Of a stretch of DNA of 64,000 nucleotides, positions 52,450-60,679 are shown one piece after another (the first letter of the stretch is position 1; each line of letters starts with the position of its first letter). Origin of the DNA: Solirubrobacteraceae bacterium. GTDB lineage: Bacteria; Actinomycetota; Thermoleophilia; Solirubrobacterales; Solirubrobacteraceae. The notes under the pieces are model-generated. The model was not told the DNA's origin and did no database searches. It was given only the letters and a program-made list of their open reading frames with translations. The position numbers and the translations under genes are program-made. The DNA is taken from the NCBI GenBank assembly GCA_030447505.1, contig JAUJOT010000005.1, positions 112,293 through 176,292 on the forward strand, given 5' to 3'.

Positions 52450-52455
52450 ATGGTA
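52450..52455 (-). promoter_or_regulatory. -10 box of the propeller gene
   Basis: TACCAT on the minus strand, 7 nt before GTG 52442; no Shine-Dalgarno. Confidence 0.4.
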
Positions 52456-52563
52456 GACACCGGCCGGGTCGCGCCCGCCGGTCGCGCGCGGACCGCGGCA
52501 GGTCGCCGGCTGGGCCCGGATCGGCGGGCGCGGTGACCGGCACCGGGGCGCGACACTGTCGGA

Positions 52564-53778
52564 ATGGGTGACCTGCGCGAGCGCCTGCGGGAGCTGCCGT
52601 GTGGCCGGCGACTGCTCGAGGCGGTGGCCGGGATCGACGGTGTGCATCTCGTCGGCGGCGCGGTCCGCGACCTGCTGCTCGGACGCGAGCCGCGTGAGCT
52701 CGACGTCGTGACCGAGGGCGATCTCGGCGCGCTGGCAGCGCGCCTGGGCGCCGACGGCGACCGCGTCGTGCACGAGCGCTTCGGCACCGCGACGCTGCGC
52801 TCGGGCGACTGCTGGTGGGACCTCGCGGCGGCCCGCGGCGAGATCTACCCGCAGCCCGGCGCGCTGCCGGAGGTGTTCGCCGCCGGCATCGATCAGGACC
52901 TGCGGCGCCGCGACGTCACGGTCAACGCGATCGCGCTCGATCTCAGCAGCGGCGAGCTGCGTGCGGCGGCGCACGCCGAGGAGGACCTGCGGGCCGGGCG
53001 CCTGCGCGTCCTGCACGACGCGAGCTTCGCCGACGACCCGACCCGGCTGTGGCGCATCGCGCGCTACGGCGCGCGGCTCGGCTTCGAGCTGGAGGAGCAC
53101 ACCGCGGCGCTGGCCGCGCAGGCGGTCGCCGACGGCGCGCTGCAGACGGTCTCGGGCGCGCGGATCGGCAACGAGCTGCGCCTCGCGCTGAATGAGCCCG
53201 ACGCGGTCGCGGCGCTCGGCTCGGCCGTCGCGCTCGGCCTGGCGCCCTGGCTCGCCCCGGACGGCGCGCTGATCGAGCGGGCGCTCGCGCTGCTGCCCGC
53301 CGGCGAGGGGCGTCGCGACCTGCTTGTGCTCGCCGCCTCGCTGACCGCTGAGGACGACGCGCCGCTCGCCGACCTCCAGTTCAGCGCGGCCGAGCGCGCG
53401 ATCGTGCGCGCGTGCGTGCACGCGCCCGCGCTCGACGACGCTGCGCGCACGCCGTCGGAGCACGCGCGCGTGCTGCGCGCGCTGCCCGTCGAAGCGGTGG
53501 CGCTCGCCGGCGCGCGCGGCGCGGCGCAGCCCGCGCGGCGCTGGCTCGACGAGCTGCGCCACGTCGGCCTGCAGATAACCGGCGACGACCTGCTTGCGGC
53601 CGGGCTGGCCGAGGGACCCGAGATCGGGCGGCGCCTGCAGGCGGTGCTCGACCTGCGCCTGGACGGCGCGCTTGGCGAAGGGCGGGAGGCGGAGCTGCAG
53701 GCAGCGCTGCAGCAGCCACCTGGCGCGGGCTCGTCACGAGGCCGTGCTACAAATGAAAGCGATGTCGACAACGCATAG
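52564..53778 (+). CDS. CCA tRNA nucleotidyltransferase / poly(A) polymerase family protein
   Basis: A 404-aa class II nucleotidyltransferase: LVGGAVRDLLLGRE, the acidic pair in RELDVVTEGD, DQDLRRRDVTVNAIALD, and the RIARYGARLGFELEE neck helix. It probably adds or repairs tRNA 3' CCA ends. Compared with full-length actinobacterial CCA enzymes (about 480 aa with an HD domain) it is short and no clear HD motif is seen, so A-adding or another role is possible. Its end overlaps the next gene. Confidence 0.8.
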   Translation: MGDLRERLRELPCGRRLLEAVAGIDGVHLVGGAVRDLLLGREPRELDVVTEGDLGALAARLGADGDRVVHERFGTATLRSGDCWWDLAAARGEIYPQPGALPEVFAAGIDQDLRRRDVTVNAIALDLSSGELRAAAHAEEDLRAGRLRVLHDASFADDPTRLWRIARYGARLGFELEEHTAALAAQAVADGALQTVSGARIGNELRLALNEPDAVAALGSAVALGLAPWLAPDGALIERALALLPAGEGRRDLLVLAASLTAEDDAPLADLQFSAAERAIVRACVHAPALDDAARTPSEHARVLRALPVEAVALAGARGAAQPARRWLDELRHVGLQITGDDLLAAGLAEGPEIGRRLQAVLDLRLDGALGEGREAELQAALQQPPGAGSSRGRATNESDVDNA

Positions 53779-54619
53779 AAGAGGCCGGACGACGCCGAAG
53801 AAGTCCGAGGACATCTGGGGCGATCGGCTGAAGGCGCCGTTCAAGGCGGTCGGCGACCACATCGGCGTCGACCTGCCCGGCGGTCGCGCGCTGTTCTTCA
53901 CGCGCCGCGGAGGCGTCTCCGGCGAGCCATTCGAGGAGCTCAACGTCGGTCTGGACACGAACGACTACATGCCCGCCGTCGAGGAGAACCGCAAGCGCGT
54001 CGGGCAGCTGATCGGCATCCCGCCCGAACGCTGGCTCGAGTCCAAGCAGATGCACGGCTCCGACGTGCGCATCGTCACCGAGCTGCCCGACGCCGGCGCT
54101 GAGCCCGTCGAGGCCGACGGCGTCGCGACCACGCTCGAGGACGTCGCCGCGGTCGTCGTCACCGCCGACTGCCTACCGGTTGCGCTGATCGCGCCGGGCG
54201 GCGTCGCGATCATCCACGCCGGCTGGAAGGGGCTGGCCGCAGACGTGCTGAAGAAGGGCGTCGAGAAGCTGCGCGAGGCCGGCGTCGAGGACGAGATCCA
54301 GGCGGCGATCGGCCCGTCGATCGGCGTCTGCTGCTATGAGGTCAACACCCATGTGCACCGTGCGTTCATGCGCTACCCGCGCGGCACCGCGCGCCTGAGC
54401 AACCACGCCCACCTCAAGAACGTCGCGCGCCTGCAGCTGCAGCACGCCGGGATTCCGCTCGACCACGTCCACGACGTCGACATCTGCACGATGTGCGCGC
54501 CGCGCAGCCTCTTTCACTCGCACCGCCGCGACCGCGGCAACGACCCGAAGGACACCGGCCGCCAGGCCAGCGCCGTGTGGCGGGTGGCCGGCGACGGCGG
54601 CGACGGCGACGCCGATTGA
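53762..54619 (+). CDS. YfiH/DUF152 family polyphenol oxidase (laccase-domain) protein
   Basis: A 285-aa protein with the family Cys/His zinc site: KQMHGSDV, VVTADCLPVALI, and IHAGWKGLAA, then PSIGVCCYEV. Members have been called laccases; some act as purine nucleoside phosphorylases or edit peptidoglycan precursors. It sits in the usual slot before yggS and sepF in the division cluster. Starts at 53762 and 53753 are both possible; TACAAA ends 8 nt before the ATG at 53762. The last base pair set overlaps yggS. Confidence 0.85.
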   Translation: MSTTHRRGRTTPKKSEDIWGDRLKAPFKAVGDHIGVDLPGGRALFFTRRGGVSGEPFEELNVGLDTNDYMPAVEENRKRVGQLIGIPPERWLESKQMHGSDVRIVTELPDAGAEPVEADGVATTLEDVAAVVVTADCLPVALIAPGGVAIIHAGWKGLAADVLKKGVEKLREAGVEDEIQAAIGPSIGVCCYEVNTHVHRAFMRYPRGTARLSNHAHLKNVARLQLQHAGIPLDHVHDVDICTMCAPRSLFHSHRRDRGNDPKDTGRQASAVWRVAGDGGDGDAD

Positions 54620-55278
54620 ATGACCCGATCAGCGGGCTGACGGCCGCGCGCGTGCGCGCGAACCTCGCCGAGGTGCGCGAGCGCATCGCGGCGGCCGCGG
54701 CGCGCGCCGGCCGCGACCCCGCCAGCGTCGAGATCGTCGCGGCCGTCAAGTACGTGCCGGTGGCGCAGCTGGCGGCCGTCGCAGAGGGCGGCATCACGGT
54801 CGTCGGGGAGAACCGCGCGCAGGATCTGGAGGCGAAGGTCGCCGCCCACCGCGACGCGTTTCAGTGGGACTTCATCGGCCACGTGCAGAGCCGCAAGGTC
54901 AAGCAGATCGCACCGCTCGTGCGCTGCATCCACTCCGTCTGCACGCACTCCGTGCTCGAGCAGCTCGCCAGGCACGCGCCACCCGAGCTGCGGGTGCTCG
55001 TCGAGGTCAACGTCGCCGGCGAGGCGGGCAAGGACGGTGTCGCACCCGCGCAGCTCGACGCGTTTCTCGAACGCTCTCCGGTGCCGGTCGCGGGACTCAT
55101 GACGATGCCGCCGCTGGCGCACGATCCCGACGACAGCCGGCGCTGGTTCGCAGCGCTGAGCGAGCTCGCAGCCGAGCGCGGCCTGTCGCAGCTGTCGATG
55201 GGCACGACGCAGGACTACGAGGTCGCCGTCGAGGAGGGCGCGACGCTCGTGCGGATCGGCACGCAGCTGTTTCGGTAG
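54616..55278 (+). CDS. YggS/PLPBP family PLP-binding protein
   Basis: A 220-aa single-domain alanine-racemase-like barrel holding PLP on the Lys in EIVAAVKYVP, with GENRAQDL, WDFIGHVQSRKVKQI, and SMGTTQDYEVAVEEGATLVRIG as phosphate-binding end. These proteins control PLP homeostasis and have no known reaction. The TTG at 54616 overlaps the previous stop (TTGA); no in-frame ATG lies nearby. Its place between yfiH and sepF is the standard actinobacterial order, though ftsZ is not in front. Confidence 0.88.
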   Translation: MNDPISGLTAARVRANLAEVRERIAAAAARAGRDPASVEIVAAVKYVPVAQLAAVAEGGITVVGENRAQDLEAKVAAHRDAFQWDFIGHVQSRKVKQIAPLVRCIHSVCTHSVLEQLARHAPPELRVLVEVNVAGEAGKDGVAPAQLDAFLERSPVPVAGLMTMPPLAHDPDDSRRWFAALSELAAERGLSQLSMGTTQDYEVAVEEGATLVRIGTQLFR

Positions 55279-55308
55279 CCACCGTGCAGGAGAACGCCCG
55301 CAGAGGTC

Positions 55309-55314
55309 TAACCT
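55309..55314 (+). promoter_or_regulatory. -10 box for sepF
   Basis: TAACCT ends 10 nt before the sepF ATG with no Shine-Dalgarno visible. Confidence 0.35.
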
Positions 55315-55324
55315 TTCCTGTCGT

Positions 55325-55936
55325 ATGGCGTTCCGTGACTCCTGGCATCGCGCGCTCGTGTACTTCGGCCTCGCCGAGGAGCGCCCGTTCGTCGACGAGT
55401 TCGAGATCGAGCGCCAGCAAAGCCGCGAGGCGGAGCTCGCCCGCGAACGCGAACGCGAACGGGATGCGCGGATGCGCTCGGCGCCCGAGCCCGAGGCCGA
55501 GATGGAGGATCGCTACCGCGAGCGCCCGAACGTGCGCCGGCTGTCCTCCCGCCGCCGTCCGCGCGACGACTTCGACGACATCTTCGCCGACGACGAGCCG
55601 CGGGGCAGCCGCCCGACGACCGTCCTGCGGCCGGTCGAGCGGCCCCGCAACGGGGGCGACGTGCGCGTGCACCTCGTCATCCCGAAGTCCTTCAACGACG
55701 CCCAGCAGGTCGCCGACAAGTTCAAGCAGTCGATCCCCGTCGTACTGAACCTGCAGGCGACGGAGAACGACCTCGCCAAGCGCCTGATCGACTTCGCCAG
55801 CGGCCTGACCTACGCGCTCGACGGCGGCATGCAGCGCATCGCGCACAAGGTCTTCATGCTGACCCCGCGCAACGTGCAGATCTCGGCCGAGGAGAAGGCC
55901 GAGTTGATCGAAAAGGGCTTCTTCAACCAGTCGTGA
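55325..55936 (+). CDS. sepF: cell division protein SepF
   Basis: A 203-aa FtsZ-anchoring protein. The N-terminus MAFRDSWHRALVYFGL is the membrane-binding amphipathic helix. A long acidic/Arg-rich linker (residues about 20-110, with the run of RERERE) leads to the C-terminal SepF core, VRVHLVIPKSFNDAQQVAD and NLQATENDLAKRLIDFASGLTYAL read in parts. It tethers FtsZ filaments to the membrane in organisms lacking FtsA. A strong terminator-like hairpin follows. Confidence 0.95.
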   Translation: MAFRDSWHRALVYFGLAEERPFVDEFEIERQQSREAELARERERERDARMRSAPEPEAEMEDRYRERPNVRRLSSRRRPRDDFDDIFADDEPRGSRPTTVLRPVERPRNGGDVRVHLVIPKSFNDAQQVADKFKQSIPVVLNLQATENDLAKRLIDFASGLTYALDGGMQRIAHKVFMLTPRNVQISAEEKAELIEKGFFNQS

Positions 55937-55963
55937 GGGTCGCTTTCGGCGCCGCGGCGGCCC

Positions 55964-56004
55964 GGCAGCCGAGGTCCGTGCTGGCGCGCCCTCCCTCGGC
56001 TGCC
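55964..56004 (+). terminator. hairpin after sepF
   Basis: GGCAGCCGAGG (55964-55974) pairs perfectly, 11 bp, with CCTCGGCTGCC (55994-56004); an outer GGGTCG/CGACCC can also pair. It separates sepF from proC. Confidence 0.55.
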
Positions 56005-56071
56005 GACCCAGCCAGGCATCCGCGATCACCTCGTCAGGGCGTTGCCGCAGGGCTCGTTCATACTTGACGAC

Positions 56072-56821
56072 ATGAGGCTCGGGCTGATCGGAGCGGGGAA
56101 CATGGCCAGCGCGCTCGCGCGCGGCTGGGGCGACCCGGTGCTCGTCCATGACGCCTACCGGCCGCGGGCCGAGGCGCTCGTCGAGGAGCTCGGCGGCGAG
56201 GTCCTCGATTCCAACGCGGAGCTTGCGCAACGCGCCGACGCGGTGCTGCTCGCGCACAAGCCGGCGGGGCTCGAACGCGTCGCCGCCGAGCTCGGCGGCC
56301 AGGCGGCGGCGGTCATCTCGATCCTGGGCGGCGTGCCGCTCGTCGCGCTGCGCAGCGCGTACGGCGCGACGCCGGTCGTCCGCATGATCCCGAGCGTGCC
56401 CGTCGAGGTGCGCCAGGGCGTCACGTGCCACGCGCGCGACGGCGAGGCCGACGGCGAACTCGAGGCACAGGCGATCGCGCTCTTCGAGCGGGTCGGGCTC
56501 GTCGTGAGCCTCGACGAGTCGCAGATGGAGATCGCGACCGGCCTGATGAGCTGCGCGCCCGCATACGTGGCGCTCGTCGCCGAGGCGCAGATCGACGCCG
56601 GCGTGCGCGCCGGGCTGCCGGCCGACCTCGCCGGCGAGCTCGTCGGCGCGAACATCGGCGGCACGGCCGCGCTGCTGCAGGCGCGCGGGATGGACACGCT
56701 CGCCGTGCGGCGCGCGGTCACCTCGCCGGGCGGGCTCACGGCACGCGGACTCGCCGCGCTCGAGCACGCGGGCGTGCGGGCGGCGTTCGACGACGCGATG
56801 CAGGCGGTGCTGGCGCGATGA
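56072..56821 (+). CDS. proC: pyrroline-5-carboxylate reductase
   Basis: A 249-aa enzyme reducing pyrroline-5-carboxylate to proline with NAD(P)H. The Rossmann start is LGLIGAGNMASALARGW, then AHKPAGLERVAAELG, VVRMIPSVPVEVRQG, and the C-terminal signature AVTSPGGLTARGLAALE. The ATG at 56072 fits; CATACT lies 7 nt upstream. The stop overlaps yggT by 4 nt. proC in this slot between sepF and yggT is a known arrangement. Confidence 0.95.
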   Translation: MRLGLIGAGNMASALARGWGDPVLVHDAYRPRAEALVEELGGEVLDSNAELAQRADAVLLAHKPAGLERVAAELGGQAAAVISILGGVPLVALRSAYGATPVVRMIPSVPVEVRQGVTCHARDGEADGELEAQAIALFERVGLVVSLDESQMEIATGLMSCAPAYVALVAEAQIDAGVRAGLPADLAGELVGANIGGTAALLQARGMDTLAVRRAVTSPGGLTARGLAALEHAGVRAAFDDAMQAVLAR

Positions 56822-57138
56822 CCGGCGCGCCGATCTTCGTCGTGGCGACGGTGCGCGACTCGATTGCGGACTTCGTGTCGGCGTTGATCATCGTCTACGT
56901 GATCATCATCTTCGCCTACATCATCACGTCGCTCATCTTCTCCTTCGGCGGGCGGATCCCCTACTCGAAGTGGTCAAGCGCCGTGCTCGGCTTCCTGCGC
57001 GACGTCACCGAGCCCTACCTCGGGATCTTCCGGCGCTTCATCCCGCCGATCGGCCCGATCGACGTCAGTCCGATCGTGGCGATCCTCGTCCTGCAGATCG
57101 TCGGCTTCAGCGTCATCGTCCCGCTGATCCGCGGGTGA
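56818..57138 (+). CDS. YggT family membrane protein
   Basis: A 106-aa protein with two membrane helices (about residues 18-42 and 82-102) joined by FLRDVTEPYLGIFRRFIPPIGPIDVSPIVAIL, the YggT signature. Role unknown, linked to division or envelope in other bacteria. Its ATG overlaps the proC stop and its TGA overlaps the lspA GTG. Confidence 0.85.
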   Translation: MTGAPIFVVATVRDSIADFVSALIIVYVIIIFAYIITSLIFSFGGRIPYSKWSSAVLGFLRDVTEPYLGIFRRFIPPIGPIDVSPIVAILVLQIVGFSVIVPLIRG

Positions 57139-57620
57139 CCCGGGCAGCAGCGGCGTCGTCATCGCGAGGCGCATGGGCCCGGGCGGCGGTCGTCCTGGCC
57201 GGCGTGCTGGCGGCCGACCAGATCGTCAAGGCGCTTGTCGTCGCAGCGCTCGAGCGCGGCGAGGAGCGCCAGATCGTCGCCGGGATCAAGCTCGTCAACA
57301 CGCGCAACAGCGGCATCGCGTTCGGGCAGCTGCAGGACGCCGGCGCGATCGTCGCGGTCGTCATCGCGATCGCGGTCTGCGCGCTGCTGGCGTACTTCGC
57401 GCGTCACGCGCAGCAGCCGCTGATGTGGCTGCCGACGGGGATGCTGCTCGGCGGCGCGCTGGGCAACATCGTCGATCGCGTCCGCGAGGGCGCGGTCGTG
57501 GACTTCCTGAAGCTTCCCCACTGGCCGGCGTTCAACGTCGCCGACGCGTCGATCACGGTCGGCGTCGTCATCCTGCTGGTGGTGATCGAGCGTGGCGATC
57601 GAGCTCGAGCTTCCGCCTGA
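57135..57620 (+). CDS. lspA: lipoprotein signal peptidase (signal peptidase II)
   Basis: A 161-aa aspartyl protease with four membrane helices that cleaves prolipoproteins after lipidation. Catalytic aspartates are Asp123 in GAVVDF and Asp137 in FNVADASI; the Asn in RNSGIAFG and GGALGNIVDR are also conserved. GTG 57135 overlaps the yggT stop. It would process lipoproteins such as the DUF1190 protein at 17.9 kb. Confidence 0.95.
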   Translation: MTRAAAASSSRGAWARAAVVLAGVLAADQIVKALVVAALERGEERQIVAGIKLVNTRNSGIAFGQLQDAGAIVAVVIAIAVCALLAYFARHAQQPLMWLPTGMLLGGALGNIVDRVREGAVVDFLKLPHWPAFNVADASITVGVVILLVVIERGDRARASA

Positions 57621-58494
57621 CGCCGGCGGCGAGCGCCTCGACGTGCTGCTCGCCGAGCCGCTCGGCTCGCGCTCGCGCGCACAACGGCTGATCGTCGCCG
57701 GCCGGGTGCTCGTCGAGGGTGCGACCGTGCGCAAGAACCATCGCGTCGGCGGCGGCGAGCACGTGGTCGTGGACGATGCTCCGGAGGCGGTCGCGGCGAC
57801 GCAGGCGCAGGCGCCCGTGGCGGCGTTCGGCGTCGCATACGAGGACGAGCACCTGCTCGTCGTCGACAAGCCCGCCGGCGTGGTCGTGCACCCGGCGCGC
57901 GGGCACCGCGAGGGCACGCTCGCGCAGGCGCTGTTCGGGCGCGCCGCCGGCGGCGAGCAGGCGTGGCGCGCAGGGATCGTGCACCGCCTGGACCGCAACA
58001 CGAGCGGGCTGCTCGTCGTCGCCAAGGACGACGCGGTCCACCGCGCGCTGAAGGCGGCGCTGGCCGCGCGGGAGATCACGCGCGAGTACCTCGCGCTCGT
58101 CGAGGGCCGGCCGCCGGCGCGCAGCGGCACGATCGAGGCGCCGATCGGCCGCGACCGCCGCCAGCGGATGCTGATGTCGGTGGACTCGGATGCGAACGCC
58201 GCAAAGGACGCGATCACGCACTTCGAGGTCGAGCGCGTGCTGGCACAGGCGACCCTGCTGCGCGTGCGGCTGCAGACCGGCCGCACCCACCAGATCCGCG
58301 TCCACATGCGTGCGATCGGACACCCGGTCTGCGGTGATCCCGAGTACGGGCGCGACGATCTCTACGGCCTGCGGCGCCAGTTCCTGCACGCCGCGCGGCT
58401 GGCATTCTCACACCCTGTGACGGGCGAAGCGGTCGACGTCGACTCGCCGCTGCCCGACGACCTGCGGGCGGCGCTGGAGCTGGCGGGCCGTTAA
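57592..58494 (+). CDS. RluD-family rRNA pseudouridine synthase
   Basis: A 300-aa enzyme isomerising uridine in 23S rRNA. Residues about 10-75 form an S4-type RNA-binding domain (ERLDVLLAEPLG, RVLVEGATVRKNHRV). The catalytic Asp is in IVHRLDRNTSGLLV, and KPAGVVVHPARGH and LQTGRTHQIRVHMRAIGHPV are conserved. The start at GTG 57592 overlaps lspA by 29 nt. Target position is not readable, so RluD versus a paralogue is open. Confidence 0.9.
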   Translation: MAIELELPPDAGGERLDVLLAEPLGSRSRAQRLIVAGRVLVEGATVRKNHRVGGGEHVVVDDAPEAVAATQAQAPVAAFGVAYEDEHLLVVDKPAGVVVHPARGHREGTLAQALFGRAAGGEQAWRAGIVHRLDRNTSGLLVVAKDDAVHRALKAALAAREITREYLALVEGRPPARSGTIEAPIGRDRRQRMLMSVDSDANAAKDAITHFEVERVLAQATLLRVRLQTGRTHQIRVHMRAIGHPVCGDPEYGRDDLYGLRRQFLHAARLAFSHPVTGEAVDVDSPLPDDLRAALELAGR

Positions 58495-58499
58495 ACGCG

Positions 58500-58528
58500 G
58501 CGAGGCGGCCCGTCCGAGGCCGCCCCGC
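58500..58528 (+). terminator. hairpin after the pseudouridine synthase gene
   Basis: GGCGGCC (58504-58510), loop of 7, GGCCGCC (58518-58524), extended by GCG/CGC past one mismatch. It follows the stop at 58494. Confidence 0.45.
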
Positions 58529-58620
58529 CACCCGACGTCGCGGATCGAGCCCACCGGAGGTAGGGGAAGGGAGGACTCGTCCCGCACAAGACACAACGCA
58601 ACGCGTCGCAGAAGCTTGCG

Positions 58621-58749
58621 TAAACTTGTCGCTCCCAGAGAACGTCCAACGATCCCACCGGGATCTGCGACGCGGTCCTGCCCGGCTTCGCTCGCCGGGT
58701 CGCGCGCATGCCGGGTGGGCCTCAAGCCACGCAGCATCACCTCAAGGAG
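58621..58749 (+). promoter_or_regulatory. rpsB promoter and structured 5' leader
   Basis: TAAACT (58621-58626) is a likely -10. The leader of about 125 nt folds into GATCCC/GGGATC (58651-58665, 3-nt loop) and CCCGGC/GCCGGG (58681-58699), followed by AAGGAG at 58744-58749 for rpsB. S2 represses its own leader in E. coli; whether that applies here is unknown. Confidence 0.45.
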
Positions 58750-58758
58750 CAGGAACCC

Positions 58759-60071
58759 ATGGCCCAAATCGGGATCAAGGAGCTGCTGGAGGCCGGCGTC
58801 CACTTCGGCCACCAGACCCGCCGCTGGAACCCCAAGATGCGCCGTTTCATCCACGGCGAGAGCGGCGGCATCTACGTGATCGACCTGCTCAAGACCGAGC
58901 GGTTGCTGCGCGAAGCGCAGGAGTTCGCCTCGGCGGTCGCCCATCGCGGCGGCAGCGTGCTGTTCGTCGGTACGAAGAAGCAGGCCCGCGACGCCGTCAA
59001 GGACTCCGCCGAGAGCGCCGGCATGCCCTACGTCAACCACCGCTGGCTCGGCGGGCTGCTGACGAACTTCCAGACGATCAACCAGCGCATCAAGCGCCTG
59101 CACGACCTCGAGCGCTACGAGGCCGAGGGGCAGCTCGCGCTGCTGCCGACGCGCGAGCGGATGGGGGCGCTGGCAGACCTCACGAAGCTGCGCGCCAACC
59201 TCGGCGGCGTCAAGCACATGACGCGTCCGCCCGACGCGATGGTCGTCATCGACCTCAAGGTCGAGGAGATCGCGGTCCGCGAGGCGCAGCGCCTGCGGAT
59301 CCCGATCATCGGGCTCGTCGACACGAACTGCGACCCCGACGGCATCGAGTTCGTCATCCCCGGCAACGACGACGCGATCCGCTCATGCGCGCTGATCACC
59401 CGCGCGATCGGCGAGGTCGTCGGCGAGGGCAGCAGCGTCTTCCGCGCCCGCGAGGAGCAGCAGCGCAAGGATGCCGAGGAGCAGGCGCGGGCCGCCGCCG
59501 CCGAGCGGGCCCGGCGCGAGGCCGAGGAACAGTCCGCCCGCGAGGCGGCCGCCACGGCCGAGCGCGAGGCCGCCGAGGCGGCGCGCGCGCGGCCGCGGCG
59601 GCCGAGGCCGAGGCGGCCTCGGCCGCGGCGCCGGCCGAGGACCCCGACGCGGTCAAGGTGCACGCCAAGGGTGGCGGCGACCGCCAGGCCGCCGAGGCCG
59701 AGGTCGCCGCGGCAGTGCAGGCCGGCGGGCGCCCAGCGGCAGACGCGCGCGTGGCGCAGGGCGCCAACACCGAGGTCGCGCCCGCGCAGAAGGACAACGT
59801 CAAGGGCACGTCACCGGATCCGGCGCCGGCCGCCGAGGACCAGACGCCCGATCCGGCGTCGCCTCCCACCGAGCCCAGCGAGGCCGCCGAACCCGCGCCT
59901 GCGCCGGAATCGCCCAAGACACCGGCCAAGCCGCGCCGTCGCAAGAAGGCCGCCGCGTCTGCCGAGCCCGTCACCGCCGCGCAGGCGCCCGAGCAGGCGC
60001 CCGAGCAGGCGCCCGAGCAGGCGCCCGAGCACGAGATCGTCAGCGACAGCGAGGTACCGACCAGTGAGTGA
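58759..60071 (+). CDS. rpsB: 30S ribosomal protein S2 with long C-terminal tail (apparent frame change)
   Basis: Residues 1-230 are a complete S2: IGIKELLEAGVHFGHQTRRW, FVGTKKQARDAV, NHRWLGGLLTNFQTI, and GLVDTNCDPDGIEFVIPGNDDA. A Glu/Ala/Arg coiled-coil-like tail starts near 59430. Near 59581-59592 the coding pattern moves to the -1 frame, where it continues as acidic Ala/Glu/Pro-rich sequence with four APEQ repeats and ends at TGA 60069-60071, just past the tsf start. Staying in the first frame yields Arg/Pro-rich noise and runs into tsf. A missing base, a sequencing error or true frameshifting are all possible. Confidence 0.8.
59985..60032 (+). repeat. four tandem 12-bp repeats in the rpsB tail
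   Basis: The unit GCGCCCGAGCAG occurs four times (the last ending C), encoding APEQ repeats in the shifted rpsB frame. Such repeats can vary in copy number by slippage. Confidence 0.8.
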
Positions 60072-60666
60072 CATCAGCGCCAAGGACGTCAAGGCCCTGC
60101 GCGATCAGACCGGCGCGGGCATGATGGATTGCAAGCGCGCGCTGCAGGAGACCGGCGGCGACATCGACGCCGCCGTCGAGCTGCTGCGCGTGCAGCTCGG
60201 CAACAAGATCGGCAAGCTCGCCGGCCGCGACGCGACCGAGGGCACGGTGCAGTCCTACATCCACGCCAACGGCAAGGTCGGCGTCCTCGTCGAGGTCGAC
60301 TGCAACACCGACTTCGTCGCGCGCAACGACGAGTTCGTCGCGTTCGCCAGGGACGTCGCGATGCACGTCGCCGGGTCGCCGACGACGCGCTACGTCTCGG
60401 AGGAGGAGATCCCCGCGGAGGCGCGCGATGCCGAGCTGCGCGTCTTCGAGGGCCAGGCGGCCGACAAGCCCGAGAACGTGCGCGCGAAGGTCGCCGAGGG
60501 CAAGCTTCGCAAGTGGATGGAGGAGACGGTCCTGCTCAAGCAGCCGCACGTCAACGGCGACAGGTTCGACGGCAAGACGATCGAGGAGCTGCGCGCCGAC
60601 CTCTCGGCCAAGACGGGCGAGAACGTCGTCATCCGGCGCTTCACCCGCTTCGCCGTCGGCGAGTAG
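60064..60666 (+). CDS. tsf: elongation factor Ts (short form)
   Basis: A 200-aa nucleotide-exchange factor for EF-Tu. It begins SDISAKDVKALRDQTGAGMMDCKRAL (read in parts), has the EF-Tu-contacting TDFVARNDEF, and one core domain; the length matches the short EF-Ts of actinobacteria and thermophiles. GTG 60064 overlaps the end of the shifted rpsB frame by 8 nt, the expected rpsB-tsf coupling. Note that tsf is in the same frame as the N-terminal part of rpsB. Confidence 0.93.
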   Translation: MSDISAKDVKALRDQTGAGMMDCKRALQETGGDIDAAVELLRVQLGNKIGKLAGRDATEGTVQSYIHANGKVGVLVEVDCNTDFVARNDEFVAFARDVAMHVAGSPTTRYVSEEEIPAEARDAELRVFEGQAADKPENVRAKVAEGKLRKWMEETVLLKQPHVNGDRFDGKTIEELRADLSAKTGENVVIRRFTRFAVGE

Positions 60667-60679
60667 CCTCGCCCGGGCG

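Noticed and set aside
58759..60666. A genuine S2-EF-Ts fusion protein
   Set aside because: The linker in that frame is Arg/Pro-rich noise, while the -1 frame carries the coding pattern and a normal stop overlapping the tsf start; kept only as a finding to check.
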